64,000 nt of DNA from Rhizobium rhizogenes (GCF_002005205.3 NZ_CP019701.2:2232001-2296000), one strand, 5' to 3'; counted from the stretch's first letter, positions 9,152-19,961 are shown. Numbers and translations: made by a program. Notes: generated by a model from the letters alone, not told the origin.

Positions 9152-9808
9152 ATGGAAGAGACCGGCGAACAGACATTGCGGGAACGGGCGTATGAGAGCT
9201 TTACGCATCACCTTCTCTCGCGCGACGTTCGCCCGGGGCAATTCATCTCGCAACGCCGCCTCGTGGAATTGACGGGTCTGCCGCTAGGGGCGATCCGGGA
9301 GGCAATTCCACGGCTGGAGGCGGAAGGGCTGATCAAGACCGTGCCGCAGCGGGGCTTGCAGGTCGCCCATATCGACATCAACCTTATCCGTGAAGCATTC
9401 CAGTTCCGCATCTTCCTTGAAAAGGAGGCCGTGGCGCTGTTCACCCGCTCGGCTTCCGATGAGGCCATCGCCAAGCTTTTGAAACAGCATCGCGATATTG
9501 CCGAAGCGGCTGAAAATAGCGGAGAATCGCCGGAGCTCGATCAGCATGCCCAGCAGGTGGACTGGGGCATGCACGATGCCTTCATCGATAGTCTCGGCAA
9601 TTCGATCATCTCGAATGCCTACCGCGTCAATTCCATCAAGATGCGCCTCATCAACCAGGAGCGGTTTCGCATCGCCGGCCATGTGAAGTCGGTGATGAAG
9701 GAACATCTCGCCATTCTCGAAGCCATCGAGAAACGATCCGTGGAAGACGCCGTGGAACGGCTGACCGCCCATATCCGCAACGCAAGGGACAGGGCGCTGG
9801 CGGTGTAA
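9152..9808 (+). CDS. GntR family transcriptional regulator (FCD type)
   Basis: 218 residues from ATG 9152; a TTG two codons earlier is a poorer choice because AAAGG sits 6 bp before the ATG. The N-terminal winged helix-turn-helix contains GQFISQRRLVELTGLPLGAIREAIPRLEAEGLI, split over residues 25-60. The all-helical C-terminal FCD ligand-binding domain follows (residues 75-215). It is co-oriented with the lyase gene (21 bp gap) and the ABC transporter, and probably represses the module until its sugar-acid ligand is present. A palindrome at 8193-8206 is the candidate target. Confidence 0.9.
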   Translation: MEETGEQTLRERAYESFTHHLLSRDVRPGQFISQRRLVELTGLPLGAIREAIPRLEAEGLIKTVPQRGLQVAHIDINLIREAFQFRIFLEKEAVALFTRSASDEAIAKLLKQHRDIAEAAENSGESPELDQHAQQVDWGMHDAFIDSLGNSIISNAYRVNSIKMRLINQERFRIAGHVKSVMKEHLAILEAIEKRSVEDAVERLTAHIRNARDRALAV

Positions 9809-9912
9809 GGCAATTCCGGCAGGGTAAAAAACGGTCCTGCGCCGGGATTGCAGGAAAATAAGCAACAAGCCGGGGTGAGGAGAATTTCCGGCTAATCTGG
9901 AGGAGAACTGAC

Positions 9913-11244
9913 ATGACGCATTCATTGCTCAACCCCACGCGTCGCGCCTTTCTGGCAGGCACGGCCGCGATTGGCGGCAGCGCGATGCTCGGCATTCGCC
10001 CGGCATCGGCGGCGGTGAACTGGAAAAAACACGCCGGCACCACGCTTGAGGTCAATCTTGTCAAAAGCCCGCGCAGCGAAACGCTGATCAAATATCTCGG
10101 CGAATTCGAAGAACTGACCGGCATCAAGGTCAATGCCGAGGCAACCCCGGAACAGCAGCAGCGCCAGAAAGTCGTCATCGAGCTTTCCTCCGGCAAGCCG
10201 AGCTTCGACGTCGTGCATCTGAGCTACCACGTCCAGAAGCGCCAGTTCGAAAAGGGCAAGTGGCTCGCCGATATCAGCGGCTTCCTCAAGGACCCGTCGC
10301 TCACCGATCCGTCGCTCGTCGAAAAGGATTTCGCCGAAGCCGGCATGTTGTTTGCCAAGGATAGCGACGGCGTGCTGCGCTCGCTGCCCTTCTCGGTGGA
10401 TTACTGGATCGTTTACTGGAACAAGGAACTCTTCGAGGCCAAGGGCCTGAAATACCCTGAAACCTTCGAGGAACTGGTAACGGCGGCGGAAAAGATCACC
10501 GATCCCGCCACCAACACCTATGGTTTCGTCGCCCGTGGCCTGAAGAACGCCAATACCCCGGTCTGGACCTCGCTGATGCTGGGTTATGGCGCAAAGCCGA
10601 TCGGTGCGGATGGAAAGATCGACACCGAATCCAAGGAAGCGGTGGAAGCGGCAGCGCTTTACCAGCGCCTGATGACCAAGGCAGCCCCTCCCGGCGTCTC
10701 CGGCTTCAACTGGGCGGAAGCGCAATCGGCCTTCCTGCAGGGCAAGATCGGCATGTGGTTCGATGGCGTCGGTTTTGCACCGCCGATCGAGAACCCGGAA
10801 AAATCCCGCGTCGTCGGCAAGGTCGGTTACGGCGTCATGCCGAAAGGCCCGGCAGTTCAGGCCGCCGGCACGTTCGGCGATGGTCTCGGCGTCGTCGAAG
10901 CCAGCAGCAAGAAGGAAGCCGCTTACCTCTTCTGCCAATGGGCGATCTCACATGAAATGGGCGCGCGTCTGTTGCAGGCCGGTGCCGGCGTTCCATTCCG
11001 GCAGTCCATCCTCGAAGACCAGAAGGTCCGCGAAGGCGTGAAGATGCCGGCCGCCTGGCTGGACGCCGTTGTCGGTTCCGGCAAGGTCTCGCAGCTTGCG
11101 CTTCCCGTCATCATTCCGGTGACGGAGTTCCGCGACATCTACGGCGTCGGCCTCACCAACATGATCGGCGGCGCGGACCCGGCGGCCGAGCTGAAAAAGG
11201 CGACGGAACAGTTCGCACCCGTTCTGGCACGTAGCGAGGGATAA
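9913..11244 (+). CDS. Sugar ABC transporter substrate-binding protein (Tat signal)
   Basis: 443 residues, family 1 extracellular solute-binding protein of the CUT1 class. The N-terminus carries a twin-arginine signal (TRRAFLAGTAAIGG) ending near PASAA, so it is probably exported folded to the periplasm. The mature part has the typical lobes (LEVNLVKSPRSETLIKYLGEFE, DYWIVYWNKELFEAKGLKYP). A GGAGGAGA Shine-Dalgarno precedes the ATG. The stop overlaps the permease start by 1 bp. Ligand unknown; the context suggests a sugar or sugar acid. Confidence 0.92.
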   Translation: MTHSLLNPTRRAFLAGTAAIGGSAMLGIRPASAAVNWKKHAGTTLEVNLVKSPRSETLIKYLGEFEELTGIKVNAEATPEQQQRQKVVIELSSGKPSFDVVHLSYHVQKRQFEKGKWLADISGFLKDPSLTDPSLVEKDFAEAGMLFAKDSDGVLRSLPFSVDYWIVYWNKELFEAKGLKYPETFEELVTAAEKITDPATNTYGFVARGLKNANTPVWTSLMLGYGAKPIGADGKIDTESKEAVEAAALYQRLMTKAAPPGVSGFNWAEAQSAFLQGKIGMWFDGVGFAPPIENPEKSRVVGKVGYGVMPKGPAVQAAGTFGDGLGVVEASSKKEAAYLFCQWAISHEMGARLLQAGAGVPFRQSILEDQKVREGVKMPAAWLDAVVGSGKVSQLALPVIIPVTEFRDIYGVGLTNMIGGADPAAELKKATEQFAPVLARSEG

Positions 11245-12182
11245 TGGCCTCCGTGAGCATCGAAAACACCAAGACAGGCGTCAGTCGTAGAGAAGGGAGC
11301 AGGCCGGCAAGGCTTGCTCCCAACTACTGGCCCTTCGTCATACCGGCACTTATCGTCATTCTGGCTGTCATCGTTTTTCCATGGGTCTTTACCCTGTGGA
11401 TGAGCGTGCACCGCTGGACGCTCGGACAGGAGCAGAGCTTTATCGGTTTCGAGAACTATATCCGGCTCGCCGGCGATATCAGGTTCTGGGAATCGCTCTG
11501 GCACACGCTCATTTATACCGTGCTGTCGGTGGTCGCCCCGCTGTTCCTCGGAACATTGGCGGCACTGGTTTTCGATGCGCAGTTTCCGCTGCGCGGTTTT
11601 CTGCGCGGCGTCTTCGTCATGCCGATGATGGCGACCCCGGTCGCCATCGCGCTCGTCTGGACCATGATGTTCCACCCGCAGCTCGGCGTCCTGAACTATC
11701 TGCTGTCGCTCATCGGCATCGGGCCGCTGGAATGGATCTACAACCAGTCGACCGTCATTCCCTCGCTGGTGCTGGTGGAAACCTGGCAGTGGACGCCGCT
11801 CGTCATGCTGATCGTGCTCGGCGGGCTGGCCGCAGTGCCACGCGAACCCTATGAAAGTGCTGAAATCGACGGCGCCAATGCCTGGCAGAAATTCCGTTAC
11901 CTGACCATGCCGATGATTGCGCCGTTTCTGATGATCGCCGTCATCATCCGCTCCATCGATGCCGTCAAAAGCTTCGACATCATCTATGCGATGACTCAAG
12001 GCGGGCCCGGCACGGCATCTGAAACCATCAACATCTATCTCTATAATACGGCGTTTTCCTATTACGACATCGGTTACGGCTCGGCCATGGCCGTCGTCTT
12101 TTTCATCATCATCGTGGCGCTGTCCTTCGTGCTTTTGATGGTGCGCCAGCGCTCGCAATGGAACGAGATGGAGGATCGCTGA
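11244..12182 (+). CDS. Sugar ABC transporter permease (MalF type)
   Basis: 312 residues with six predicted membrane helices. The cytoplasmic EAA loop for contact with the ATPase reads YESAEIDGANAWQKFRYLTMP. This is the MalF/UgpA-like half of the CUT1 channel. It overlaps both neighbours by 1 bp, showing tight operon structure. Confidence 0.93.
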   Translation: MASVSIENTKTGVSRREGSRPARLAPNYWPFVIPALIVILAVIVFPWVFTLWMSVHRWTLGQEQSFIGFENYIRLAGDIRFWESLWHTLIYTVLSVVAPLFLGTLAALVFDAQFPLRGFLRGVFVMPMMATPVAIALVWTMMFHPQLGVLNYLLSLIGIGPLEWIYNQSTVIPSLVLVETWQWTPLVMLIVLGGLAAVPREPYESAEIDGANAWQKFRYLTMPMIAPFLMIAVIIRSIDAVKSFDIIYAMTQGGPGTASETINIYLYNTAFSYYDIGYGSAMAVVFFIIIVALSFVLLMVRQRSQWNEMEDR

Positions 12183-13018
12183 TGTCTGGAAAAATCCTGA
12201 AACGCAAAAACCTCGATCGCATCGGCCTTTTCTTCGTGGCACTGGTGATGATCTCGCCGGTCATCCTGTTCTTCATCTGGATGATCTCGCTCTCGCTGAA
12301 ATATGAGATCGACAACGGCGCCTATCCGCCGATCCTCATTCCCGAACGTTTCGCCTGGTCGAACTATGTGAAGGTGTTCGAGGAGAATAATTTCTTCCTC
12401 TATTTCTGGAACTCGGTCCTCGTCACCGGTGCGGCCACCATTCTGGCGCTCGTCATCGGCGTACCCGCCGGTTATGGCATCGCCCGGCTGAAGGCGGAAA
12501 AATCCGCCGTCGTCATCATGATCGCCCGCATGACGCCGGGCCTCTCATTCCTCATTCCGCTGTTCCTGCTGTTCCAATGGCTGAACCTCTTGGGCACACT
12601 CTGGCCGCAGATCATCATCCATCTTGTCGTGACGGTGCCGATCGTCGTCTGGATCATGATCGGTTATTTCGAGACCACGCCGAAGGAACTGGAAGAGGCA
12701 GCAAGCATCGATGGCGCATCCTCCTGGCAGGTGTTCCGGCTGGTGGCGCTGCCGATTGCCAAGCCCGGCATCGTCGTCTCCTTCATCCTCGCGGTCATCT
12801 TCTCGTGGAACAACTTCGTCTTCGGCATCGTGCTGGCCAGCCGTGAAACGCGCACCCTGCCGGTCGCGGTCTACAACATGCTGTCCTTCGAACAGGTCAG
12901 CTGGGGGCCGCTGGCCGCAGCCGCGCTCATCGTGACGCTGCCGGTGCTGCTGCTCACCATGTTCGCACAGAAACAGATCGTGGCGGGTCTCACCGCCGGC
13001 GCCGTCAAGGGCGGCTGA
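12182..13018 (+). CDS. Sugar ABC transporter permease (MalG type)
   Basis: 278 residues from the ATG that overlaps the previous stop by 1 bp. An earlier in-frame ATG inside the upstream gene is rejected. It is the MalG/UgpE-like half of the channel, with six helices and the EAA loop LEEAASIDGASSWQVFRLVALP. Confidence 0.93.
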   Translation: MSGKILKRKNLDRIGLFFVALVMISPVILFFIWMISLSLKYEIDNGAYPPILIPERFAWSNYVKVFEENNFFLYFWNSVLVTGAATILALVIGVPAGYGIARLKAEKSAVVIMIARMTPGLSFLIPLFLLFQWLNLLGTLWPQIIIHLVVTVPIVVWIMIGYFETTPKELEEAASIDGASSWQVFRLVALPIAKPGIVVSFILAVIFSWNNFVFGIVLASRETRTLPVAVYNMLSFEQVSWGPLAAAALIVTLPVLLLTMFAQKQIVAGLTAGAVKGG

Positions 13019-13044
13019 ATTCAAATTATAACGGGAACCAAAAC

Positions 13045-14103
<1,059 letters not shown>

Positions 14104-14123
14104 ACAGCGCAGGAGCGAAGAGA

Positions 14124-15083
14124 ATGGTAGAGGAAGCGGGCGGCAAGCATGTGCTCTGCGTGGGTGCCGCCGTGCTGGACACCCTGTTTCGTGTGCATGA
14201 CATGCCGAAGGGCGAAGGCAAGGTCCTGCCCTATGAGATGCTGCAGATCGCCGAAGGCATGGCGTCGAGCGCTGCCTATGCCGTGCATCGCATGGGCGGC
14301 CGCGCCAGCCTCTGGGGTGCGGTGGGTGATGACGAAACCGGCGCCCGCATCCTGCGCGATCTCGCCGAAAGCGGCATCGATGTTACCGGCATGACCATCG
14401 CCGCCGGCGCGCGCTCGGCCCTGTCGACGATCATCATCGATGACCGGGGAGAACGGCTGATCGTGCCTTTTTACGATCATCGTCTGCATGAGAAAAAACG
14501 CTCCTGCACACGGGAAGATATTGCCCCATTCGATGCCGTTCTGGTGGATGTGCGCTGGCCGGAACTGGCGCTTGATGTGCTCACCGTGGCGCGCGCGCTT
14601 GGCAAACCGGCCATTCTGGATGGTGATGTGGCGCCGGTGGAAACGCTGGAGAAGCTTGCGCCCGCCGCAACCCATATCGTCTTTTCCGAACCCGCCGCCG
14701 CCCGGCTGACCGGACTTGAAACGGTGAAGGACATGCTGCCGGTGCTGCATTCCCGCTACCCACAGACCTTCATCGCCGTCACCGCCGGTCCGCAAGGCTG
14801 CTGGTGGACGGAGGCCGGTGATCCCACGGTGCATTTCCAATCAACGATGCAGGTCGAGGCGGTGGACACGCTGGCGGCGGGCGATATCTTCCACGGCACC
14901 TTTGCACTGGCGATGGCTGAAGGCATGCAAAGCCGCGCCGCCATCCGCCTCTCCTCCGTAGCCGCCGCGCTGAAATGCACGATCTTCGGCGGCCGCATCG
15001 GCGCACCGACGCGCGAGGAGACGGAAGACGCGATACGCCAATGGCTGGAGCGTGAAGGCGAAGCCGCGCTACGCGCCTCCTGA
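14124..15083 (+). CDS. PfkB family carbohydrate kinase
   Basis: 319 residues, ribokinase fold. The C-terminal PfkB signature DTLAAGDIFHGTFALAMAEG contains the catalytic Asp after the anion-hole glycine. The N-terminal region has the GAAVLDTLFRVHDMP start and MGGRASLWGAVGDDETG motif. It lies 20 bp after the ABC ATPase gene, so it likely phosphorylates the imported sugar or the keto acid that the lyase gene acts on. KDG kinase and sulfofructose kinase are known PfkB members, but the substrate here is not determinable. Confidence 0.88.
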   Translation: MVEEAGGKHVLCVGAAVLDTLFRVHDMPKGEGKVLPYEMLQIAEGMASSAAYAVHRMGGRASLWGAVGDDETGARILRDLAESGIDVTGMTIAAGARSALSTIIIDDRGERLIVPFYDHRLHEKKRSCTREDIAPFDAVLVDVRWPELALDVLTVARALGKPAILDGDVAPVETLEKLAPAATHIVFSEPAAARLTGLETVKDMLPVLHSRYPQTFIAVTAGPQGCWWTEAGDPTVHFQSTMQVEAVDTLAAGDIFHGTFALAMAEGMQSRAAIRLSSVAAALKCTIFGGRIGAPTREETEDAIRQWLEREGEAALRAS

Positions 15084-15227
15084 GCGCATCCATTGCCCGC
15101 ATAAAACTATTCCATTTTTGCGATGCCGTTTCCCGGCGAAGTAGTCTAACGTCAAGTCAGAGCAAAGCTTTTCATGAAGCCGCGCCTGTTCCACCTTGAG
15201 CCTGCATTCCACAAAAGTGATCGCCCG

Positions 15228-16286
15228 ATGCATCAGACGACCCGCCCGAGACTGCGCGATATCGGTTTCCGGCCCGGCCATTTCGAGACCGGCCCACTCA
15301 ACGCCATCACCGATGTCGAAGGCGTGACCATCGGCCATTCGACCGTCATCGAAGGTGACACGATCCGCACCGGCGCAACCGCGATCCTGCCGCATGGCGG
15401 CAATCTCTTTCAGGACAAGGTGCCCGCCGCCTTTGCCGTCTATAACGGCTTCGGCAAATTTGCCGGCTCCACCCAGATCGAGGAACTCGGCGAACTCGAA
15501 ACACCTGTTATCCTCACCAATACGCTGGCGACAGGCCGGGCCATCGAGGCGATCAACCACCATACGCTGGCACAGCCGGGCAATGAGAAAGTCGTCTCGA
15601 TCAATGCCGTCGTCGGCGAAACCAACGATTCCCGCCTGAACGACATCCGCGCCGGCCGCCCGACGGTCGAGGAAATCTCGGCCGCGCTCAAAAACGCGGG
15701 CGCAGGCCCGGTGGCCGAGGGCGGCGTGGGCGCCGGAACCGGTACGGTCGCTTTCGGCATGAAAGGCGGCATCGGCACCGCATCCCGCGTCGTCACCATC
15801 GCCGGAATGACCTATACGCTCGGCATTCTTGTCCAGTCCAATTACGGCGGCCATCTGCTGGTCTGCGGCAAACCCTATGTCAGCCCTGCCCATAAGGATA
15901 AGGACGGCTCGATCGTCATCATTGTCGCCACCGACGCGCCGCTCTCCTCCCGCAATCTGAAGCGTTTGGCGGCCAGAAGCTTCGGCGGGCTGGCGCGCAC
16001 GGGTGCAGCACTCAGCAATGGCTCCGGCGATTACGCTCTGGCCTTTTCCACCGATGAGCGGCTCCGCCGCACGCCTGCGCGCCGCAAGGCCGTCGCAGAC
16101 TATCCGGAACTTTCCAACGATGCGATTTCGCCGCTCTTCGAAGCCGCGATAGAGGCGACGGAGGAGGCGATCCTCAATTCGCTCTGCGCAGCAACCACGA
16201 CCACGGGCTTCAATGCCGGCACCGGCAAGGCCTCCACGGTCGAGGCCATTTCCATCGACGCCCTTAAAACCCTTCTTTCAGCCTGA
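15228..16286 (+). CDS. P1 family aminopeptidase, DmpA-like
   Basis: 352 residues from the ATG at 15228; an in-frame ATG at 15174 would add 18 residues, and neither has a strong ribosome-binding site. DmpA-type enzymes remove N-terminal residues from peptides and accept D-alanine amides and esters. They mature by self-cleavage before a Ser that then acts as N-terminal nucleophile. That site is visible as SNGSGDYALAFSTD (Ser266 with this start), and the N-terminal PLNAITDVEGVTIGH is characteristic. It is followed by a D-amino-acid transaminase gene after 20 bp, which supports a role in D-peptide use. Confidence 0.88.
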   Translation: MHQTTRPRLRDIGFRPGHFETGPLNAITDVEGVTIGHSTVIEGDTIRTGATAILPHGGNLFQDKVPAAFAVYNGFGKFAGSTQIEELGELETPVILTNTLATGRAIEAINHHTLAQPGNEKVVSINAVVGETNDSRLNDIRAGRPTVEEISAALKNAGAGPVAEGGVGAGTGTVAFGMKGGIGTASRVVTIAGMTYTLGILVQSNYGGHLLVCGKPYVSPAHKDKDGSIVIIVATDAPLSSRNLKRLAARSFGGLARTGAALSNGSGDYALAFSTDERLRRTPARRKAVADYPELSNDAISPLFEAAIEATEEAILNSLCAATTTTGFNAGTGKASTVEAISIDALKTLLSA

Positions 16287-16306
16287 CTTTTCCAGACGGA
16301 GTTTTC

Positions 16307-17173
16307 ATGACTAGCCCATCCGGTCGCATCGTTTACGTCAACGGCGAATTCCTGCCCGAAGCGGACGCCCGCCTCTCCATCTTCGACCGCGGTTTCCTGT
16401 TTGGCGACGGCATTTATGAAGTTACCTCCGTTCTGGAAGGCAAGCTGATCGACAGCGACCTGCACATGGCCCGGCTGGAGCGCAGCGCCCGTGAAATCGA
16501 CGTGCCGCTGCCGGTCACCACGAAAGAGATCGTCGAGGCAGAACGCCGCCTGATTGCCGACAACAACCTCGTCGAAGGCATGATCTATCTGCAACTGACG
16601 CGTGGCGCCGAAGACCGCAATTTCCTGTTCTCCGCCGATCTGAAGCCGACGCTTGTCATGTTCACCCAGGCCAAGAAGCTGATCGGCACCCCGGTCGAAG
16701 AAGCCGGCATCGCCGTCAAATCCGTTCCCGACCAGCGCTGGGAACGTCGCGACATCAAGACCGTCTGCCTTCTGCCGCAGGTCATGGCAAAACGCATCGC
16801 CAAGGCCGAAGGCTGCGACGAGGCGTGGATGATCGAGGATGGTTTCGTCACCGAAGGCGCGTCCTCGACCGCCTATATCGTCACCGCCGACAAGAAGATC
16901 ATCACCCGCGGCAACAGCAACAAGACCCTGCCCGGCTGCACCCGTCTTGCCGCCCTGCAACTGGCCAAGGAAGCCGGCTTTACGCTGGAAGAACGCCCCT
17001 TCACGCTGGAAGAGGCGCTGAATGCCGACGAGGCCTGCCTGACCAGCGCCTCCAACTTCGTGGTTTCAGTCACGAAGATCGACGGCAAGCCGGTGGGTAA
17101 CGGCAAGCCCGGCCCGATGGTGAGCCGCCTGCGCGCGCTCTACCTCGAAAACGCCCGCCGCACGGCGATCTGA
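16307..17173 (+). CDS. dat: D-amino-acid transaminase
   Basis: 288 residues, class IV PLP aminotransferase. The Schiff-base Lys151 lies in RRDIKTVCLLPQVMAK. The N-terminal FDRGFLFGDGIYEV and the TEGASSTAYIVTADKKI and TLPGCTRLAAL segments are typical of D-alanine aminotransferases. It interconverts D-amino acids and 2-keto acids, so it can consume D-Ala released by the neighbouring D-specific peptidases. GGAG lies 6 bp before the ATG. An inverted repeat after the stop may end transcription. Confidence 0.88.
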   Translation: MTSPSGRIVYVNGEFLPEADARLSIFDRGFLFGDGIYEVTSVLEGKLIDSDLHMARLERSAREIDVPLPVTTKEIVEAERRLIADNNLVEGMIYLQLTRGAEDRNFLFSADLKPTLVMFTQAKKLIGTPVEEAGIAVKSVPDQRWERRDIKTVCLLPQVMAKRIAKAEGCDEAWMIEDGFVTEGASSTAYIVTADKKIITRGNSNKTLPGCTRLAALQLAKEAGFTLEERPFTLEEALNADEACLTSASNFVVSVTKIDGKPVGNGKPGPMVSRLRALYLENARRTAI

Positions 17174-17180
17174 TCGAAAG

Positions 17181-17240
17181 CGTTTTGTTTGTCGCATTTC
17201 CGGACGGAAAACCGGAACTCACTTTTCCCGGAAATGCTCT
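17181..17240. repeat. Conserved-looking intergenic inverted repeat
   Basis: GCATTTCCGG (17194-17203) pairs with CCGGAAATGC (17228-17237) around a 24-bp loop, preceded by CGTTTTGTTTGTC. I recall very similar blocks upstream or downstream of many Rhizobiaceae genes, so this is probably a dispersed element. It may act as terminator between the convergent transaminase and LysR genes. Confidence 0.5.
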
Positions 17241-18135
17241 AACCTTCGAGAACCGCCCAGATGCGCTCAACCACGGGCCGGCGGTTCTCCTTGGAACGAT
17301 AAAGTCTGATATCGACGGCAATATCGAAACTTGAATCAGCGGCGCGCACCAGAGCGCCGCTATCCAGCTCGTGCCGCATCAGGCTTTCCGGCACCCAGGC
17401 GACACCCCAGCCGGCCATCGCCATGGCTTTCAGCCCCACCGACATGCTGCCCTCATGCACCCGCTCGAATTGCGGCAACCGCGCGCTCAGGAGATCGCGC
17501 AGCAGCGGCCCGAAAAACGAGGCCTTTTCATAATCCAGATAAGCAAAGGGTTTTCGCGCATTTTCCACCAGCGCATGCAGCGGTGAACCATCTTTCGCCG
17601 GCGCGGAAACCGGAATGATGTTTTCCGCACCAAGCACGCGGAACTCGAAGGTCTGCGCATCGAGCAGCATCGGCACTTCCGGATGGGCATAGGTCAGCAG
17701 AAAATCGCTCTGCCCGTCCACCAGCGAATTGAGGTTTTCCTCCATGCTGCCAGAGTCCGGCCGCAGAACTGAAAACAGCGGTCCGGCCGTCTCGTTCACC
17801 CGTTTCAGCCAGTCGGGAAAGAAGGTGAAGGACAGGGTATGCAGCGCCGTCAGCCGAACGGTTCTGGCGTCGGCGCCCTCTTCTTGCAGCAGAGTGCGCC
17901 GTGCATGGTAAAGCTGCTTCAGTGTCTCCTGCGCCACCGGCACGAACTTCACCCCCGCTTCGGTCAGCCGGGAAGGATAGGAAGCGCGGTCGACCAGCGT
18001 CGCCCCCACCCAGGCTTCCAGCTGCTTGATGCGCCGGCTGAAGGCGGATTGCGTCACATGCCGCTCATCCGCCGCCTTCGAGAAATTGAGCGTTCCGGCC
18101 AGCGCCAGGAAATCCTCAAGCCATTTGACTTCCAA
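17239..18135 (-). CDS. LysR family transcriptional regulator
   Basis: 298 residues starting from TTG at 18135 (MEVKWLEDFLALAGT), with GGGAGA 8 bp upstream; a TTG six codons earlier has no ribosome-binding site. The N-terminal helix-turn-helix reads LNFSKAADERHVTQSAFSRR. The rest is the LysR effector-binding domain. It lies 87 bp downstream of the D-aminopeptidase gene on the same strand and convergent to the transaminase, so it is a candidate regulator of the D-peptide genes. Confidence 0.88.
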   Translation of the reverse strand: MEVKWLEDFLALAGTLNFSKAADERHVTQSAFSRRIKQLEAWVGATLVDRASYPSRLTEAGVKFVPVAQETLKQLYHARRTLLQEEGADARTVRLTALHTLSFTFFPDWLKRVNETAGPLFSVLRPDSGSMEENLNSLVDGQSDFLLTYAHPEVPMLLDAQTFEFRVLGAENIIPVSAPAKDGSPLHALVENARKPFAYLDYEKASFFGPLLRDLLSARLPQFERVHEGSMSVGLKAMAMAGWGVAWVPESLMRHELDSGALVRAADSSFDIAVDIRLYRSKENRRPVVERIWAVLEG

Positions 18136-18222
18136 GGGCCTGTTCTCCCACAAAGATGTTGTCCCGGCCTGCCGGGAACACGGGTCTTTATTAGGAGCAT
18201 TCAGGCGTCTTTGAAATCCCCT

Positions 18223-19734
18223 TTACCGCGCGCGGGAATATTCGATCATCCGCGCCCGGCTGGACACCAGCTCGATCCGGTCGTCACCCAGCCGGTTGAG
18301 GCAGACGCGCTTCGTCCAAGGCCCATCGATGAGCGTGAAAAGGAAACGGCCATTGCCGAGCGCCGTCAAGGGCATGCTCCGGCGTGTGGGGCCGATGCCC
18401 ATCGTCAGCGACGAACCGCTGATGATAAACTCCGCACCCTCATCCGAGCGCCACAAGCCCGAAAGATCACCCGGCACGACATGCTGGCCGACCGGCAGGA
18501 AGCGGCGGGCGGCGTGACCGGCCTCGCCGACAATGGCGGCACCATCCAGCCTGAGACGCATCGGAGAGGATGCGGAACGGGAGGAGACCCAGCCATCGGC
18601 ACCTTCATAAAGCGTGTCGTCGCCATCGATGAAGGTGGATGTGCTGCCCTTGATCTCCAGCCACCACGGCCCGCTTTCGGTGACATAGAGGCCTTCCGGC
18701 AGGCTGGCGGCGGGCTTGGGCAAAGGCAGGCCGGTCAAAGCCGCCATGCCTTCCAGCGCGATCTTGAAACCGTTGGTATCCTCGCGGTTCGACACCACGA
18801 CGAAGCCAGTGCCGTTTTCCGGATCAAGCAGGAAATAGGTCTTGTAGCCGGGATGCGAACCGCCGTGACCGACAAAACGCCTGTCGCCGAGATGCGACCA
18901 GCGCAGGCCGAGACCATATTCGCTCATCCGCCCATCGGCGAGCGGCCGCTCAGCCGAAAGCGCGTCAAGAATACCCGCGAAGCTTCCCTCGCCGCGCATC
19001 AGACCCTGCAACCAACGGGTAAGTGCTTCGGCGCTGCCGGCAAGACTGCCGGAAGCGGAGATATGCAGGCCGGCGGCCGAAAGCTGCCAGTTGTCTTCGG
19101 ACTTCCAGTAACCCGGCACCAGCCCGTCGACCGGATCGTTCCAGACATCCGGCGCCTTCAGAAACACGCCAAAGGGACCGGCAATCTGCGTCTGCACGAA
19201 ATCATCGAAACGGAAACCGCGACGCTCCAGCGCCGCCTCCACCAGCCGGTAGCCGGTATTGGAATAGGATACCTCACTGCCGGCAGGAAAATTCAGCCGG
19301 GTGAGCCGCGAGAGATAATCGAGAAGCGGTCCGGCCTTCGTTTCGGTATAAACGGAAAGGCCAAGCAGCGAGAGGCATTCACGCGTATCCGGCAGGCCGC
19401 CGCTCATATCCAGCGCCTGCCCCACCGTGACGTCGCGGAGCGGCGACTGCAACTCCGGCAGATGTTTGCCGAGTGGGTCATCGAGGCCGATCAGATCGGA
19501 ATGCGCAAGCACCATGGCGCAGAAGGCATGCTTGGTGACCGAGGCGTACCGGACCACGCTCTGCGGCGTGAAGGGCGCGAAGGTCGAGAGGCTTTCGACA
19601 CCGCCGGCATGGGCGAAACGGATGCCATCGAGATCAAAACCGATGACCGCCCCGCCCGGCTCATTGTCCGCCCATTGTGAGACGAAGCTTTGCGAAAGGG
19701 TTGAAGCGGCGTTCCAGTCGAATTGCTGTGACAT
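18223..19734 (-). CDS. dap: D-aminopeptidase (DAP-like serine hydrolase)
   Basis: 503 residues, penicillin-recognising serine hydrolase related to D-aminopeptidase of Ochrobactrum anthropi. The three active-site motifs are Ser65-V-T-Lys68, Tyr157-S-N and GHGGSHPG (HxG). The C-terminal part (from about residue 330) forms the antiparallel beta-barrel domains found in DAP. No signal peptide is seen, so it acts in the cytoplasm on imported peptides with N-terminal D-residues. It is last in the dpp-like operon, separated from the ATPase gene by a MITE-like element. Confidence 0.87.
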   Translation of the reverse strand: MSQQFDWNAASTLSQSFVSQWADNEPGGAVIGFDLDGIRFAHAGGVESLSTFAPFTPQSVVRYASVTKHAFCAMVLAHSDLIGLDDPLGKHLPELQSPLRDVTVGQALDMSGGLPDTRECLSLLGLSVYTETKAGPLLDYLSRLTRLNFPAGSEVSYSNTGYRLVEAALERRGFRFDDFVQTQIAGPFGVFLKAPDVWNDPVDGLVPGYWKSEDNWQLSAAGLHISASGSLAGSAEALTRWLQGLMRGEGSFAGILDALSAERPLADGRMSEYGLGLRWSHLGDRRFVGHGGSHPGYKTYFLLDPENGTGFVVVSNREDTNGFKIALEGMAALTGLPLPKPAASLPEGLYVTESGPWWLEIKGSTSTFIDGDDTLYEGADGWVSSRSASSPMRLRLDGAAIVGEAGHAARRFLPVGQHVVPGDLSGLWRSDEGAEFIISGSSLTMGIGPTRRSMPLTALGNGRFLFTLIDGPWTKRVCLNRLGDDRIELVSSRARMIEYSRAR

Positions 19735-19792
19735 TGTTCGATCTCGTCTTTCGGCTCAGTTACGGATGGACAAGCCTCGACGTTGCGGCTCG

Positions 19793-19916
19793 TTTCTTCT
19801 CCCCACCGGGGAGAAGGTGGCCCGAAGGGTCGGGTGAGGGGGCACCGTTGCCGGATTTCGAAGAGCTTGCCCCCTCATCCCGCTGCCGCGACCTTCTCCC
19901 CCTCGGGGAGAAGAAA
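19793..19916. repeat. MITE-like element with terminal inverted repeats
   Basis: A 124-bp block bounded by TTTCTTCTCCCC and its complement. Each arm also folds on itself (CTTCTCCCC-ACC-GGGGAGAAG on the left, CTTCTCCCC-CTC-GGGGAGAAG on the right). It resembles the dispersed Rhizobiaceae sequence with GGGGAGAAGGTGGCCCGAAG. It sits between two genes of one operon and could act as an attenuator or mRNA-stabilising structure. Confidence 0.75.
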
Positions 19917-19961
19917 TGCGCGGTGCCCGCTCGATCAACAGGAAGACGTACGACCCAGCCC

